Below are positions 56,001 through 64,000 of a stretch of 64,000 nucleotides of DNA, one piece after another (the first letter of the stretch is position 1; the number at the start of each line of letters is the position of its first letter). Source of the DNA: Mytilus galloprovincialis (taxonomy: Eukaryota; Mollusca; Bivalvia; Mytilida; Mytilidae). The DNA is taken from assembly GCF_965363235.1 (NCBI RefSeq), contig NC_134849.1, positions 47,438,122 through 47,502,121 on the forward strand, written 5' to 3'. The notes beneath the pieces were generated by a model. That model did not search any database. It was given only the letters and a program-made list of their open reading frames with translations, and was not told where the DNA came from. Position numbers and translations under genes: made by a program.

Positions 56001-57553
56001 GAATTTTCCAAAACATGGTTTCTCAATGAAATAAACATAATAGTTCTTGAAAAACTGGTCATTATCGTGATACATGGACTGCCCGTAGGGCATTGGTATT
56101 GACTGCGACAGCTATAATGACCTCGCCTTCGGCTCAGTCATTATCACTATCTAAGTCAATACCACTGTCCTGTGGGCAGTCCATATATCACGATAATGAC
56201 CAGTTTTTCAAGAACTATTATATAAGTAAAGCCAAACAAATACAAAGATGAAAAGTATTAGGGATCCAAAATTCAAAAAAGTTATAAACTCGATAGAAAG
56301 AGGAGTACCATTTTTCATTTTTCTTGGCAATAACAAAATGAGACGCCAACGATTTTTAAAGCTACATGCACGACAAAAAACGAGTGGAGGGGTGAAAAAA
56401 TAACATTTATCTGCATAGTTCAAGAAAGAAAAATTAACACTTAATTATTGAATAAATATTAAAACGGGTATTAAAGTGGTACCTAATACCTTGACTAAAT
56501 TAGTTTTGGCTCGTTTAATTTTCATAAAATTTTGACAAAATATCTACTTTGACACTTTGACAAAAATATAAAAATTTCAAAAACGTTGAACCACACACTT
56601 TATCGGAAAAAATTCATTGGATGTATTGCAGTTTGACAAACACTAGTTTTGATCATTGAGAAGCTTAACATAAAATTTTCTTTAAAACAACGTGATTAAA
56701 ACGTTTAACTGATTTTTACAGAGTTATCTCTCTGTAGTGTTGGTTACCACCTTAAAAATATGCATTTACATTTTCTTTTGTCATTAACTACGGTCTACAA
56801 AACATCAATTCATATTTGTTAATAGTTTTGTAGACGCCGAATCCTACCTGTGTCCATCTGTTAATTTCTGTAAAACTGTATCCAGATACATTCGATAGTT
56901 GGTCCCCTGGGTATGAAACAGTTAACGATTCACACACCAGTGTTTCCGTTCTGAAGTTTACAGAATTGCAGCCATTGTGTGACATGCATTCCTTTACACA
57001 CATTTTAGGTCCTATATTTTTATAAGATATCATAACATACGTGTCCATGTGATTATGGTTTTGGAATGAACCACCAGTTATCAAGTGACACGAACATGTA
57101 TATAAATGAAAAAACAAATTATTAATATTTTGCCCATTTTTCCAAAAATTGTTACGCCTTATCCGAATTAACGGTATCCAATGTTCTAAAATAGTTTTTC
57201 ATGACCACATTTTCATTTCAAAATTGCTAGATAAACTATAAAAAATGTAAACTACTGATCGATGGAACACCAAAGAGGTCAATCTTACAACGTTCCAATT
57301 CCTAACTTATAGTTATATGTCATTCCGAAGTTCCGAAATTTCAACTATACATTTGTTCATTTCTTTCAAAATTAAAATAGTGCAATTCGATATATAATGT
57401 CACAAAACTGCAACTCTAGCTGGGACTAGGTTATTGGATAGATAATGTAACAGAACTGCAACTCTAGCTGGAACTATGTTATTGGAAATTATAATTAAAG
57501 TGAGGTTCAATACTTACAACATGCAAAATCAGTAAACTTGAAATTTGCAACAT
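47051..57553 (-). CDS. Secreted PAN plus EGF-like protein, minus strand
   Basis: Exons that join in frame on the minus strand: PAN exon ending at 56848 (phase 0), 52346-52256, 49526-49419, 49029-48925 and 47097-47051 (stop at 47053-47051). A candidate signal exon is 57553-57518. The order is a PAN/apple domain with the CVKECMSHNGCNS core, a Cys-rich half-EGF (CWPNPCGGRTRC), a complete EGF (DPCHNVTCDNDGVC, YRCNCEDGFYGPHC), a second complete EGF (TPCSTNPCNNGGSC, FSCNCINGYYGSKC) and a tail QNYRSSCFWCKKKKK. PAN domains bind protein or carbohydrate, so an extracellular binding role is likely; the partner is unknown. The protein would be roughly 200 residues. The 5' border of the PAN exon is unresolved. 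It resembles the many lineage-specific PAN/EGF proteins of bivalves. Confidence 0.75.
48156..48360 (+). repeat. 72-bp tandem repeat, three copies
   Basis: The unit contains CTCTATTACCCTTCACGGAG, ACGCTTGATCAAATGTGCGC and TACGACTCTATCCTATGGCA. It lies in the last intron of the PAN/EGF gene. Confidence 0.85.
48440..48580. repeat. Foldback element with 64-bp arms
   Basis: The arms contain AACACATAGCTGAGAGGGTG and AGCAGATTGTTACCCC with their complements. The tip is CTTGGCTTCGCCGCGG. The minisatellite at 48583 starts directly after the right arm. Confidence 0.9.
48583..48908 (+). repeat. 28-bp minisatellite, about 11.5 copies
   Basis: The unit contains ATGGTGTAAAACAAATGGAT and GGTTAAAT. Units alternate between GTGTAAAA and GTGCAAAA forms. 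It lies only about 17 bp past the donor side of the EGF exon 48925-49029. Confidence 0.9.
48925..49029 (-). CDS. PAN/EGF gene EGF exon
   Basis: 105 nt, phase 1 to 1, one complete EGF module with six Cys (TPCSTNPCNNGGSC, then FSCNCINGYYGSKC). Acceptor TTTCAG, donor C|GTATGT. Confidence 0.9.
49419..49526 (-). CDS. PAN/EGF gene EGF exon
   Basis: 108 nt, phase 1 to 1, EGF module DDPCHNVTCDNDGVC then YRCNCEDGFYGPHCE. Acceptor CTTTAG, donor T|GTAAGT. Confidence 0.9.
49620..51640 (-). mobile_element. 5'-truncated LINE in a PAN/EGF gene intron, same orientation
   Basis: The element begins near 51640 in the N-terminal part of the reverse transcriptase (TPGADNLLNEYF) and runs to a 3' untranslated region with AATAAA near 49630 on the minus strand. 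The endonuclease and any first ORF are absent, the usual result of incomplete reverse transcription. The reading frame that remains is uninterrupted, so insertion was probably fairly recent. Confidence 0.85.
49763..51613 (-). CDS. LINE reverse transcriptase (5'-truncated ORF2), 616 codons
   Basis: Catalyses RNA-templated DNA synthesis in non-LTR retrotransposition. Visible reverse transcriptase blocks, numbered from the first Met: YRGITLSSCFCK (54-65), GFRPGHGTTDAIFALQ (91-106), FIDYKSAFDNL (123-133) with a catalytic Asp, GVLQGEPLSPILFSMFLNDF (181-200) and the YADD active site (224-227). A thumb-like region follows, then a C-terminal Cys-His knuckle, CILCNQGDIEDEFHFILKC (about 552-570). The apurinic-type endonuclease normally upstream is missing. 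The true protein would have started upstream, so the Met at 51613 is only the first in the surviving frame. Clade not assigned. Confidence 0.9.
   Translation of the reverse strand: MLNEYFIHFKDILVPLIVQLFNVIFETGYMPKQWCKGILIPVHKKNNVNVTDNYRGITLSSCFCKLFTTIINERLTLWANENDILTDAQFGFRPGHGTTDAIFALQSIITKYLGLKKKLYCCFIDYKSAFDNLNRNFLYYKLAKCGISGKLFSIIKSLYDNSMSCVKFKGEFSDIFSVEKGVLQGEPLSPILFSMFLNDFENEFINSLCLPVDIKELSLFLLMYADDTVIFSETIDGLQNMLNSLHNYCKKWKLIVNTSKTKVVVFRNGGKLRSDEKWFYNGEIIEVADHYLYLGVMLYYNAKFNQTQLNIAAKGRKCLSMLYGKFKHMCLNVQTKLYLFDVYVSPVLLYGSEIWGFHNASDIEKLHIEFCKNILTVKKSTATAMVYSELGRFPLLISRKVKILKYWIRLLRTRNCILNAIYNDIYDECESGNKSSWVNNVKCMLLSLGFGHVWYAQNVVCEEAFIILFKQRLIDHFLQERNMFFDSSSKCTIYKHLVDNVQLQFYLTKNLCPQCIRFLTKYRLCSHKLNIEYGRFIKKAKNERLCILCNQGDIEDEFHFILKCPKYDNIRKMYIKRYYYTNASVFKLVQLLSTKNVSELSNLGKYLKYATDIKFS
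52256..52346 (-). CDS. PAN/EGF gene exon with partial EGF-like Cys pattern
   Basis: 91 nt, phase 0 to 1: DKSACWPNPCGGRTRC, then AAYNNQPICLRY. It has four Cys and looks like an EGF-like module lacking its last Cys pair. Donor G|GTAAGT is strong. Confidence 0.8.
53640..54310. repeat. Mussel dispersed repeat with internal tandem copies
   Basis: 53810-54070 contains CTCTCACTTGTATGACAGTC and ACAACGATGTGAAAGC. From 54061 a block of about 125 bp with AAGTACAGAGCCATGTCATA and AAAGAAACATAAAAAGGCAT is repeated in tandem, twice clearly. Shares phrases with 36285-36595. Confidence 0.65.
54855..54965 (-). repeat. GTAGACGAAACGCGCGTCTGG repeat, minus strand
   Basis: Reads ATACGCCAGACGCGCGTTTT, GTCTACATAAGACTGATCAG and TGACGCTCAGATC. 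Confidence 0.75.
55096..55450 (+). repeat. Scattered GGGGCGTGGTTTCC repeats
   Basis: TAATGACCGGTGGGGCGTGG followed by TTTCCGTCTGATAAT occurs at 55096-55135, then three related 30-35 bp units run at 55356-55450. The spacing between the groups is filled with AT-rich DNA. Confidence 0.75.
55462..55830 (-). mobile_element. LINE 3' end with (TTATC)n tail
   Basis: On the minus strand the 3' end reads TGCCGAATCAAAATAAAGTT followed by TTCTTATCTTATCTTATCTT. A simple-repeat tail after an AATAAA-like stretch is typical of CR1/L2/Rex-type LINEs. The open frame at 55489-55692 is too short and degraded to assign. Confidence 0.6.
56037..56221. repeat. Foldback element with about 80-bp arms
   Basis: The arms contain TAGTTCTTGAAAAACTGGTC and ATGGACTGCCC with complements. 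The tip is CTCGCCTTCGGCTC. A short dispersed repeat (56220-56290, minus strand) starts at its right edge. Confidence 0.9.
56848..57117 (-). CDS. PAN/apple domain exon, 5' edge uncertain
   Basis: Minus-strand open frame with SFQNHNHMDTYVMISYKN, the CVKECMSHNGCNSVNF core, a further Cys in TLVCESL and a final INRWTQ before the donor CAG|GTAGGA. Spacing of the Cys residues fits a PAN/apple domain. Oddly, there is no AG in the roughly 145 nt upstream of the GPKM codons up to 57159, so no ordinary acceptor of the right phase is visible. The coordinate 57117 marks the open stretch and is not a proven border. Confidence 0.7.
57385..57490 (+). repeat. Tandem duplication of about 50 bp
   Basis: ACTGCAACTCTAGCTGGGAC with TAGGTTATTGGATAGATAAT is present twice with small changes. 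Confidence 0.8.
57518..57553 (-). CDS. Candidate signal-peptide exon of the PAN/EGF gene
   Basis: ATG at 57553-57551 opens MLQISSLLILHV, ended by a perfect GTAAGT donor in phase 0. Position, length and hydrophobicity fit the start of a secretory signal. The link to the PAN exon cannot be proven because the acceptor is missing. Confidence 0.45.
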
Positions 57554-57731
57554 GTTGATAAATGTGTCGCATTTCTATTATTAAAAAAGTGTACTTTTCC
57601 GGTTTCTGAAGTAAATCGGAATACTTTGTTTGATCTGAAAATTATCCACAGCAATATTAGTGTTTCATTATTCAATATTTAACATACATGTAATTACGAT
57701 GATCGTTATATATAAACGTACTTTGACTTCA

Positions 57732-57902
57732 GATATCGATGATGCTCCGTCAAAATTGCGTCTCTATGGATTGATCGATTGTGCATTAACTGGGGTCACT
57801 GAAGACAAGCTATTTTTCAGGTATGCCAAGGACGGATTAAGTACTGGATGTAATCATGTGCAGTCCTTGGTAAAGCTAAATGATTCTGCAACTTGTCAGT
57901 GA
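57732..57902 (+). pseudogene. Orphan coding-like fragment or exon
   Basis: After a TGACTTCAG acceptor-like site the plus strand reads DIDDAPSKLRLYGLIDCALT, then GVTEDKLFFRYAKDGLSTGC and NHVQSLVKLNDSATCQ before TGA. The balanced amino-acid composition looks like real protein, unlike the Lys/Ile/Phe/Tyr-rich noise frames around it. I do not recognise the family. It may be an isolated exon of a plus-strand gene or a fragment of a decayed mobile element. Confidence 0.3.
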
Positions 57903-58129
57903 ATGACATTACAGTGGCGGATCCAGAGGAGGGTTCCGGCGGTTGGAACATAATTGCTTTTTTGTGGAATTAAGAAAACTTAAAAATATTGACAAATCAA
58001 GCGAATCACACCTGAATAACACGATACAGTTTTCTGTTGTTCGGGAAAGTATGAATCGGCATAAATTTCGTTCTAAAATGGCGTCCTTTCAAAGAGCTTT
58101 CAATGCTCGAAAATAAGTGAGAACATTCT

Positions 58130-58375
58130 TTGATTCTTGAGCACGAGTAAAAACGTTAATATTTCAGATAAAACAAAGCTTCCTGAAACTAATTAAAAGA
58201 GAAAGGGTAGACAAATTTCCTCCAAAAAAATAAATCATACCAGGGGTTGAAGTCATAAAAATTTTCTCCGTGCTCGGTGCACAAAAATCATGCTCGAAAC
58301 ATAAAATCCAACATTTTGATTGGTTGATTTTGGAGTACGAGTACAAAAACGTTTTATGACCACAAGGCCAGAACT
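58130..58375. repeat. Imperfect foldback with AGTACGAGTA/CGTGCTCG arms
   Basis: GTCATAAAAATTTTCTCCGT and TACAAAAACGTTTTATGAC are approximate complements around a centre near 58300. A related GAGCACGAGTAAAAACGTTA lies at 58138. Confidence 0.5.
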
Positions 58376-58805
58376 ACTAAAAATATTGAAAAATATTGCA
58401 CTTATTTAAAACTGCAAGTGTATCTAAATACCATCTCAACAGTACACGTGAAATTTTATGTTATTATCAAAACAACATGAACAAATGAAAACTACCTGAC
58501 GTACACACTAGAATCATTCAATATACCAAATATAGTATCTGTCAAAATAACAAAACCATGAAAACAACGTTGCATGAACTATGAATTGAGGAAAAAGTCT
58601 GAAATTTTTCAGACCTTATAACCATTCCATACACCAAATATAGTTTGTCTTTCCTTATGGTATCCGAGATCTAGGTTTGATCTCGCAAATTTAATCTTGA
58701 TCTCTGAGACATGAAATGAGGTCAAGGTCAGGTGTACTTTGTCTTAAGGACATTCAAATCTTAAAGGGATACTTTATACTAGTATACTAGTATACCACAA
58801 TGACA

Positions 58806-59098
58806 TTTATTGCATAGCAATATAATATTTCCCACAGAAAGTAACCAAAAGTAAGCGTGCCATAAATTCCAATATTGCACTAGTGCAATAAATCTTCAAA
58901 ATTCATGACGTCATCAACGACAAAATCTTAGTTTAAACCAATTTTTACTTTCAAATATTATATTGCTATACAATAAAAGGGTTATTGCATGAATATTGGG
59001 GAATATTGTCCCTCGTAGAACATATATTGTACTCGCAAGCTCGTGTAATATAACATTCTACTCGGGACAATATTCCCCAATATTTATGTAATAACCCT
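58806..59098. repeat. Nested foldback element
   Basis: An inner hairpin (58977-59098) has arms with GAATATTGGGGAATATTGTC and its complement and a tip GTACTCGCAAGCTCGTG. Outside it, TTGCATAGCAATATAATATT (about 58812) is complemented by AATATTATATTGCTATACAA (about 58955). The TTAA-flanked MITE begins 10 bp past the right arm. Confidence 0.8.
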
Positions 59099-59108
59099 AT
59101 AATATTAA

Positions 59109-59723
59109 GGGCATACTATATAGTTACAGGGGAGGTAATGACGTTGCTAACATAAAATGCTTTTTTCGCGACGGTTAACTGTAACATATCGGCAAAAGAT
59201 GATTTTCGACTGATTTTTATCATTCAAACTGATTTAATTTCAAAACGAGTGCATGGACCCCTATTTTCAAAAACGAAGTTTTGTTTCATTTTGCAGGGAG
59301 ATTATGTGGACCAAATTTTATAAAACTGTAAATAGTGTAATTTTTTTAATTTTGATAAATCTACACCAAAAATGACGTTTTTTCTCAATTCATCATGTTC
59401 ATGACCATTTGATAAATATGAGTTATTTCTGAATAAAAAATGCATAAATTTTTAGGAAACTTATAAAATACAGAAATTACAAATTATTTAACAAAAAACA
59501 ATTTGTGTTTATCTTTTAAAACAAAAAAGTTATGTCTTTCTTTCGGAAGGTAAAATAATCCGAATTTTGAGCAAATATACAAAATTTCGACCTCATTTAA
59601 CTCAAAAAGTGGCACATGAAGGTATATTTTTTATTACATATTTGATTTAATCAGGAAAAAGAAAGCCTATATGGAAATTTTCATCAAACTTTAAATACAG
59701 GGTCAAAACTGTATCGTATGCCC
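59109..59723. mobile_element. 615-bp TTAA-type MITE, complete copy
   Basis: TTAA at 59105-59108 and 59724-59727 flank inverted ends GGGCATACTATATAGTT and GGGCATACGATACAGTT. The interior includes TTAACTGTAACATATCGGCA, AACGAGTGCATGGACCCCTA and GAGATTATGTGGACCAAATT. A second copy of the same family lies at about 62913-63748. Confidence 0.85.
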
Positions 59724-60069
59724 TTAATTATCCTTTTACTCATTACTCATAACTGCATAATAAGTGAGGCTTCTTTTATTCTAGCATCACCGATAATTCT
59801 TTTACTGTTATCGTATTTAAAATGTAATGGAACAAATAATTCAGTAACAATAGCTGACACTATTTTTTATTGGTAACAAAATGATCTTTCAATAAATTAA
59901 AACATCAACACTTAGATTAATATATATATGTCAAAGTAATAAATTCATTCTTGCAACGTAGACTAACAGATGTGATAAATAGTTGTATATCAATGGAGTT
60001 TATGCAGAATGGATACGTCAGCTTTTATATATTTAACGGACAAACGGCTTCAAGATGAATGGCTTTCGT

Positions 60070-60299
60070 TTAGCCTGAACGTTTCTTATATATTTCTGGG
60101 AACTTTGACCTAAAACCGCTAAGTTTGTCTGGAGATTGTTTCAGGTTGGATGACATACAAGTTCCACAACAGTTAATCCCAATAACCACGTCTTCTGTTA
60201 ATAGTGTAGAACCTCTTCTCCTAATACAAAATCTTCCTGAGGTTAAGTTGTTGATTTTTTGACATCCATTAGCTTGTGGTGCATCGCCCCATGGGCAAT
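60070..60299 (-). CDS. Last exon of a minus-strand gene with a CPWGD...CCGTC module
   Basis: After a strong TTTTTTTCAG acceptor the phase-1 frame reads CPWGDAPQANGCQKINNLTS, then GRFCIRRRGSTLL, VVIGINCCGTCMSSN and a basic tail ending KKRSG before TAA at 60072-60070. The pattern Cys-Pro-x-Gly-Asp...Cys...Cys...Cys-Cys-x-Thr-Cys resembles small Cys-rich modules at the C-terminus of secreted metalloproteases and other extracellular proteins of molluscs (PLAC-like). This is recognised from memory, so moderate confidence. The earlier exons were not found here; they may lie beyond 64000. The protein is almost certainly extracellular. Confidence 0.75.
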
Positions 60300-62908
60300 C
60301 TGAAAAAAAGGATTATCACAACGATGAACATTTGTTTATCTCAACTATTTCAAAAATTAATTCCTGTATACATGTATGGCCGATAAAAGGAGAATTGGGG
60401 GAATACGTCAGTGATATTCAGCATCACAGACGTTACACACGTTAATGCGTCAATACTGTGTATTCTACAAGTCCACACTAAGAAACAGTTTTTCTATAAA
60501 ATCACAACAGTTAAGATATATAAAATGTATATCCATAGACAGGTAAATACTATTTCGAAAAAAATTGCAAATTGTTTTATCATACTTTACTATAGTCTGA
60601 AATAAGGACCACATATTGACAAAACGTCAAAAATATGCGTGTCAGACGTAACAGACTATACACATAATAACTTTAGCAGGGGTGTTTGTGTTCTTCAAAA
60701 CATTGTTATATCCACGAAAATTCGAATGAATGATATGCTTTATATATAAAGTATTGCAATATTACTGAATATGCGTTCCTGTAACGATCAACGCTATTTT
60801 TCGGTAAAAACAAATAGTGGTCATTATGGTCAGATTTTGGAAAATGTTAAGTTATCAAAATTTATAGGTTTTTTAAAAATATAAGATTAAATGATATTTC
60901 GTTTGTGTAAATTATGCTCACAAAAGTACATACATAGACCATATCAGAATCGAATTTTTGCAGTACTCACACTTCATATAAAAATGCAACGGCTTCTGGC
61001 AAATGTCTTGCAAGATGTCCAATGTCGGATTTTGCCGCTTTTTACAAATAAATTGGCATTTGCGAAGCTATTCATTCAAAAATTAGATTAGTTGCATGCT
61101 TCATAGTGCTTCAAAGAAATAAAATGTCTTGCAAGTTTAATTTGCCCACTGGACGATTTTCATACGTTTTCAACGTTGTCTATTCGGGGTACGCTATTTA
61201 TGGTGGATCATCCGTATATTTCCTCAGACAGAATTTTCTTGATGGTCAGATACTATCAATAAGACCACGAAGTATTAAAAACAAGAATGTGTCCAAAGTA
61301 CACGGATGTCCCACTCGCACTATCCTTTTCCATGTTCCATGGACCGTGAAATTGGGTAATTATCTAATTTGGCATTAAAATTAGAAAGATCATATCATAA
61401 GCAACAAGTGTACTAAGTTTCAAGTTGATTGGACTTCAGCTTCATCAAAAACTACCTTGACCAAAAACTTTAACCTGAAACTCCCACTTCCATTTTCTAT
61501 GTTCAGTGGACCGTGAAATTGGGGTCAAAAGTCTAATTTGGCTTAAAAATTAGAAAGATCATCTCATAAGCAACAAGTGTACTAAGTTTCAAGTTGATTG
61601 GACTTCAGCTTCATCAAAAACTACCTTGACCAAAAACTTTAACCTGGACGGACGAACGGAACCACAGACGGACGGACGAATGGAGCCACAGACTGGGGTT
61701 GTTCGTTTAGATGAGTATCTTAAATTGTGAAAAGTTAGTAGCATGAGAAGATAAAAAAAAATCCTCTTTTTCAAATTTTCAAATTTGGGAAGCGTAAAAC
61801 TTCGATTTTTTTTTTTTATTTCTCTGCAATAAGATTCATATGTATAGAACTTGAAAGTAAAAATGAAATTGGGCCTAAATATATGAGATGAATTATAATT
61901 AACTTTTATTTCTGACAATCGTTTCATTTTTTAATCTAATTGTACCGCTATTAGTAAATTGAATTTTATAAGCAAGAACCGTTTAACTTGTAATTCCCGA
62001 CAATTTTTTTTTTATAGTAAAGCAAAATATATATCTTCCTCCTTCTCGGATCTAAATGGGGAAACATTGCATTTTATTACGTTTTATGTCAATTGGTCTC
62101 TGATAGAGAGTTGTCTCATTGGCACTCATCATACCGTATATATCTTCTCATTTCATATAGATCTATGCATTACCCAAATACGATATATTTTGTTGTTTGT
62201 TACTTACGTTACTTTCAGTGGGAAATATTTCATGCATATTCAGTACAACTAATCATTAAGAAGTATTCATACTGATATGCAAAACAAAAATTACAAGCGA
62301 AATAAAAAAACTTATCCCAAATAATCATTAATCGCCGTAAAACGTAAGAAATTGACGTTACCATTTCAGACGCAATATCGTTCTTAACGTCCACAACATT
62401 TAACATAAACAAACTAGAAATCTTTTTGTGTATATAATTAAAATACTTTCGTATTAATTTGACCTATTGAAACAATGTCTACTTTTTTTTGGGTCATTTT
62501 ATGTGTTATTTATAGTTAAATCACGTCTCTTTATTTTTGATATATACCAGCTTTGATAATTGTTTGGTCTGACTATAAATTTTCACTCCTGTTCTCGTAC
62601 TTAAATATTTCTGTTCTCCATTACTGTACAAAATTATATTCATTTACCAAAGTGCATTATTCTACTTGGCGGCATTTTGTTCCAAGTTATGGTTGTCTTT
62701 CTAAATTTTTTACAATCTCGCCCCTCATTTTATTTATTGTGTTTCTACATTGAGCTATAGGTCAAAATTATTCGTTCAGTGTATATTCACTTTTTGTGTT
62801 CATTTGTCTTTTGATTGAGATAAGCCATTTCAATTACTATTTTATAGTGTGTTTTTCTATCTTGTAATGTAACACTATTGTTTCAGGTAAGGGTGAAGGT
62901 TGCTACCT
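60300..62908. other. No further exon recognised
   Basis: Probably intron or upstream DNA of the minus-strand gene ending at 60070. Apart from the repeat at 61275-61700 and a short mussel repeat near 62095-62140, I see only AT-rich sequence and short chance frames. Confidence 0.4.
61275..61700 (+). repeat. Third copy of the ACGGACGAACG-type repeat, internally duplicated
   Basis: Starts ACAAGAATGTGTCCAAAGTA with CACGGATGTCCCACTCGCA. A block with GTTGATTGGACTTCAGCTTC and TTTAACCTG is present twice (about 61330-61480 and 61490-61650), then the GGACGGACGAACGG tract. Confidence 0.8.
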
Positions 62909-62912
62909 ATAA

Positions 62913-63748
62913 AGGGCATACTATAAGATATATGGTTCGCTACTGACCCCATACGGATCCATAGAGGGTTAGTAAAATTCATCGGGGGGAGGAGGAGGCC
63001 GGACGCCGAATCCCCTATGGATTTTAATCACCCTCTGCTATGGTCTGTTTGGGGTCAGTAGTTAACCTTATAACGAATTTATCGCACGCTGGACTTTTTC
63101 TGCTGTTATGTTGAAAAATAAACAATGAAACACAACAACATCGATAGATGACGTCACCATTAACGCGTCATGAAACCCCTACGAAATCTACCTTACCCCA
63201 TACGGTCTCATAGGAGGTCACCCGTTACGGCGTTAAACCAATCACAACGTGATTTTTTACCCGCGGTGCGATAAGATACAGTTACAGGGGAAGTAATGAC
63301 GTTCCTAACGTCAAACGTTATTTTCGCGACGTCAAACTGTGACATATCGGGAAAAGATGCATTTTTTTGACTGATTTTTTTTATCATTCAAACTGATTTA
63401 ATTTGAAAACGAGTGCATGGACCCCTATTTTTTAAAACGACATTTTGTTTCATTTTGCAAAGAGATTATGTGGACCAAATTTCATAAAACTGTAAATAGT
63501 GCAATTTTTTTAATTTTGATAAATCTACACCAAAAATGACGTTTTTTTTCTCAATTCATGACCATTTGGTAAATATGAGTTATTTCTGAATAAAAAGTGC
63601 ATACATTTTACGATACTTATAAAGTACAGATATTACAAATTATTTAACAAAAAACAATTTGTGTTTATCTTTTAAAACAAAAAAGTTATGTCTGTCTTTC
63701 GAAAGGAAAAATACGGCCACAAATCTGAATTTTGAGCAAATATACAAA
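62913..63748 (+). mobile_element. Second TTAA-MITE copy, interrupted by two other elements
   Basis: Begins GGGCATACTATAAGATA at 62913, is broken by an insertion at 62931-63270, and resumes at 63271 with ATAAGATACAGTTACAGGGG, matching 59118 onward. It ends abruptly at about 63748, where a different repeat starts. Sequence matches the complete copy closely over about 480 bp. Confidence 0.85.
62931..63270. mobile_element. 340-bp element nested in the MITE, 8-bp TSD
   Basis: Flanked by exact ATAAGATA (62923-62930 and 63271-63278). The left half is a foldback (CTACTGACCCCATACGGATC near 62940 against GGTCTGTTTGGGGTCAGTAG near 63042). The right half is unrelated and ends ACCCGCGGTGCG. No coding sequence. 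Confidence 0.8.
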
Positions 63749-64000
63749 AGGAGTAGGTTCAGTAAGGCCCCTTTTTGGCCTCAAAATATAGCAGTTTTAG
63801 AAAATTGTGAAAATGTAATCGTTTAGATATTCATTGCAAAGTAGAATGCCTCTGCTACATAAATATGGGCTGTTTTTGACAACACAATGCACATATATCG
63901 GGCACTAGCATCATTAAGTCATGCTAAATTACAGAAATCTTCACAATTGTAGCATTTTAGTTAAATTTTAGACGGTTTCCGTCTGAAATGAAGGTGGCCG
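63749..64000 (+). repeat. Start of another repeat running off the window
   Basis: GGAGTAGGTTCAGTAAGGCC and CCTTTTTGGCCTCAAAATAT start exactly where the MITE is cut off. I recognise the opening phrase as a common bivalve repeat. It continues past 64000. Confidence 0.5.

Noticed and set aside
1-64000. CRISPR arrays, bacterial operons or riboswitches
   Set aside because: The tandem arrays have no spacer-repeat alternation and the gene structure is clearly eukaryotic with introns.

Overview
This window looks like nuclear DNA of a bivalve mollusc, most probably a mussel (Mytilus-like). The evidence is AT-rich sequence, small GT-AG exons in long introns, secreted PAN/EGF modules, and many dispersed repeats I recognise from mussel genomes, such as the repeat carrying the GTAGACGAAACGCGCGTCTGG core and the repeat ending GTTGTCTCATTGGCA. 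The species call is inference; no search was run.

Layout. 1-9.5 kb is intergenic. It holds a young, short LTR element (2520-4409) with a single Gag-like reading frame and a 0.9 kb DNA element (5809-6702) with an 8-bp target duplication. 9.6-42.3 kb is one plus-strand gene that I could assemble into 19 exons in a consistent frame (2922 nt, 973 codons). It encodes a signal peptide, a novel-looking N-terminal beta-rich domain, about six degenerate cadherin repeats, a Thr/Asn/Gly stalk, one membrane helix and a short Cys- and Lys-rich tail. Its introns carry most of the repeats: a decayed 3.6 kb DNA transposon with long inverted ends, LINE and SINE pieces, five minisatellites, nested elements and a near-perfect 262-bp palindrome. 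A TTAA-flanked MITE follows the gene.

47.0-57.6 kb is a minus-strand gene for a small secreted PAN plus EGF protein, with exons whose phases join cleanly and a tail ending in a Cys-Phe-Trp-Cys pentalysine sequence. A 5'-truncated but otherwise open LINE reverse transcriptase sits in one of its introns in the same orientation. At 60.07-60.30 kb is the last exon of another minus-strand gene, with a Cys-Pro-Trp-Gly-Asp...Cys-Cys-Gly-Thr-Cys module; its upstream exons are not seen here. 58.8-59.7 kb and 62.9-64.0 kb hold foldback elements and two copies of a TTAA-type MITE, the second with another element nested inside it.

How the genes relate. Both well-supported genes make extracellular or cell-surface proteins: an adhesion-type receptor and a secreted PAN/EGF protein. 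I see no evidence that they act together. The most unusual items are the cadherin-like receptor with its N-terminal domain and Cys-rich tail, the minisatellite that begins exactly at a splice donor and multiplies donor-like sequence, and a repeated architecture of small elements with 8-bp duplications and inward-facing arrays of short subterminal motifs.
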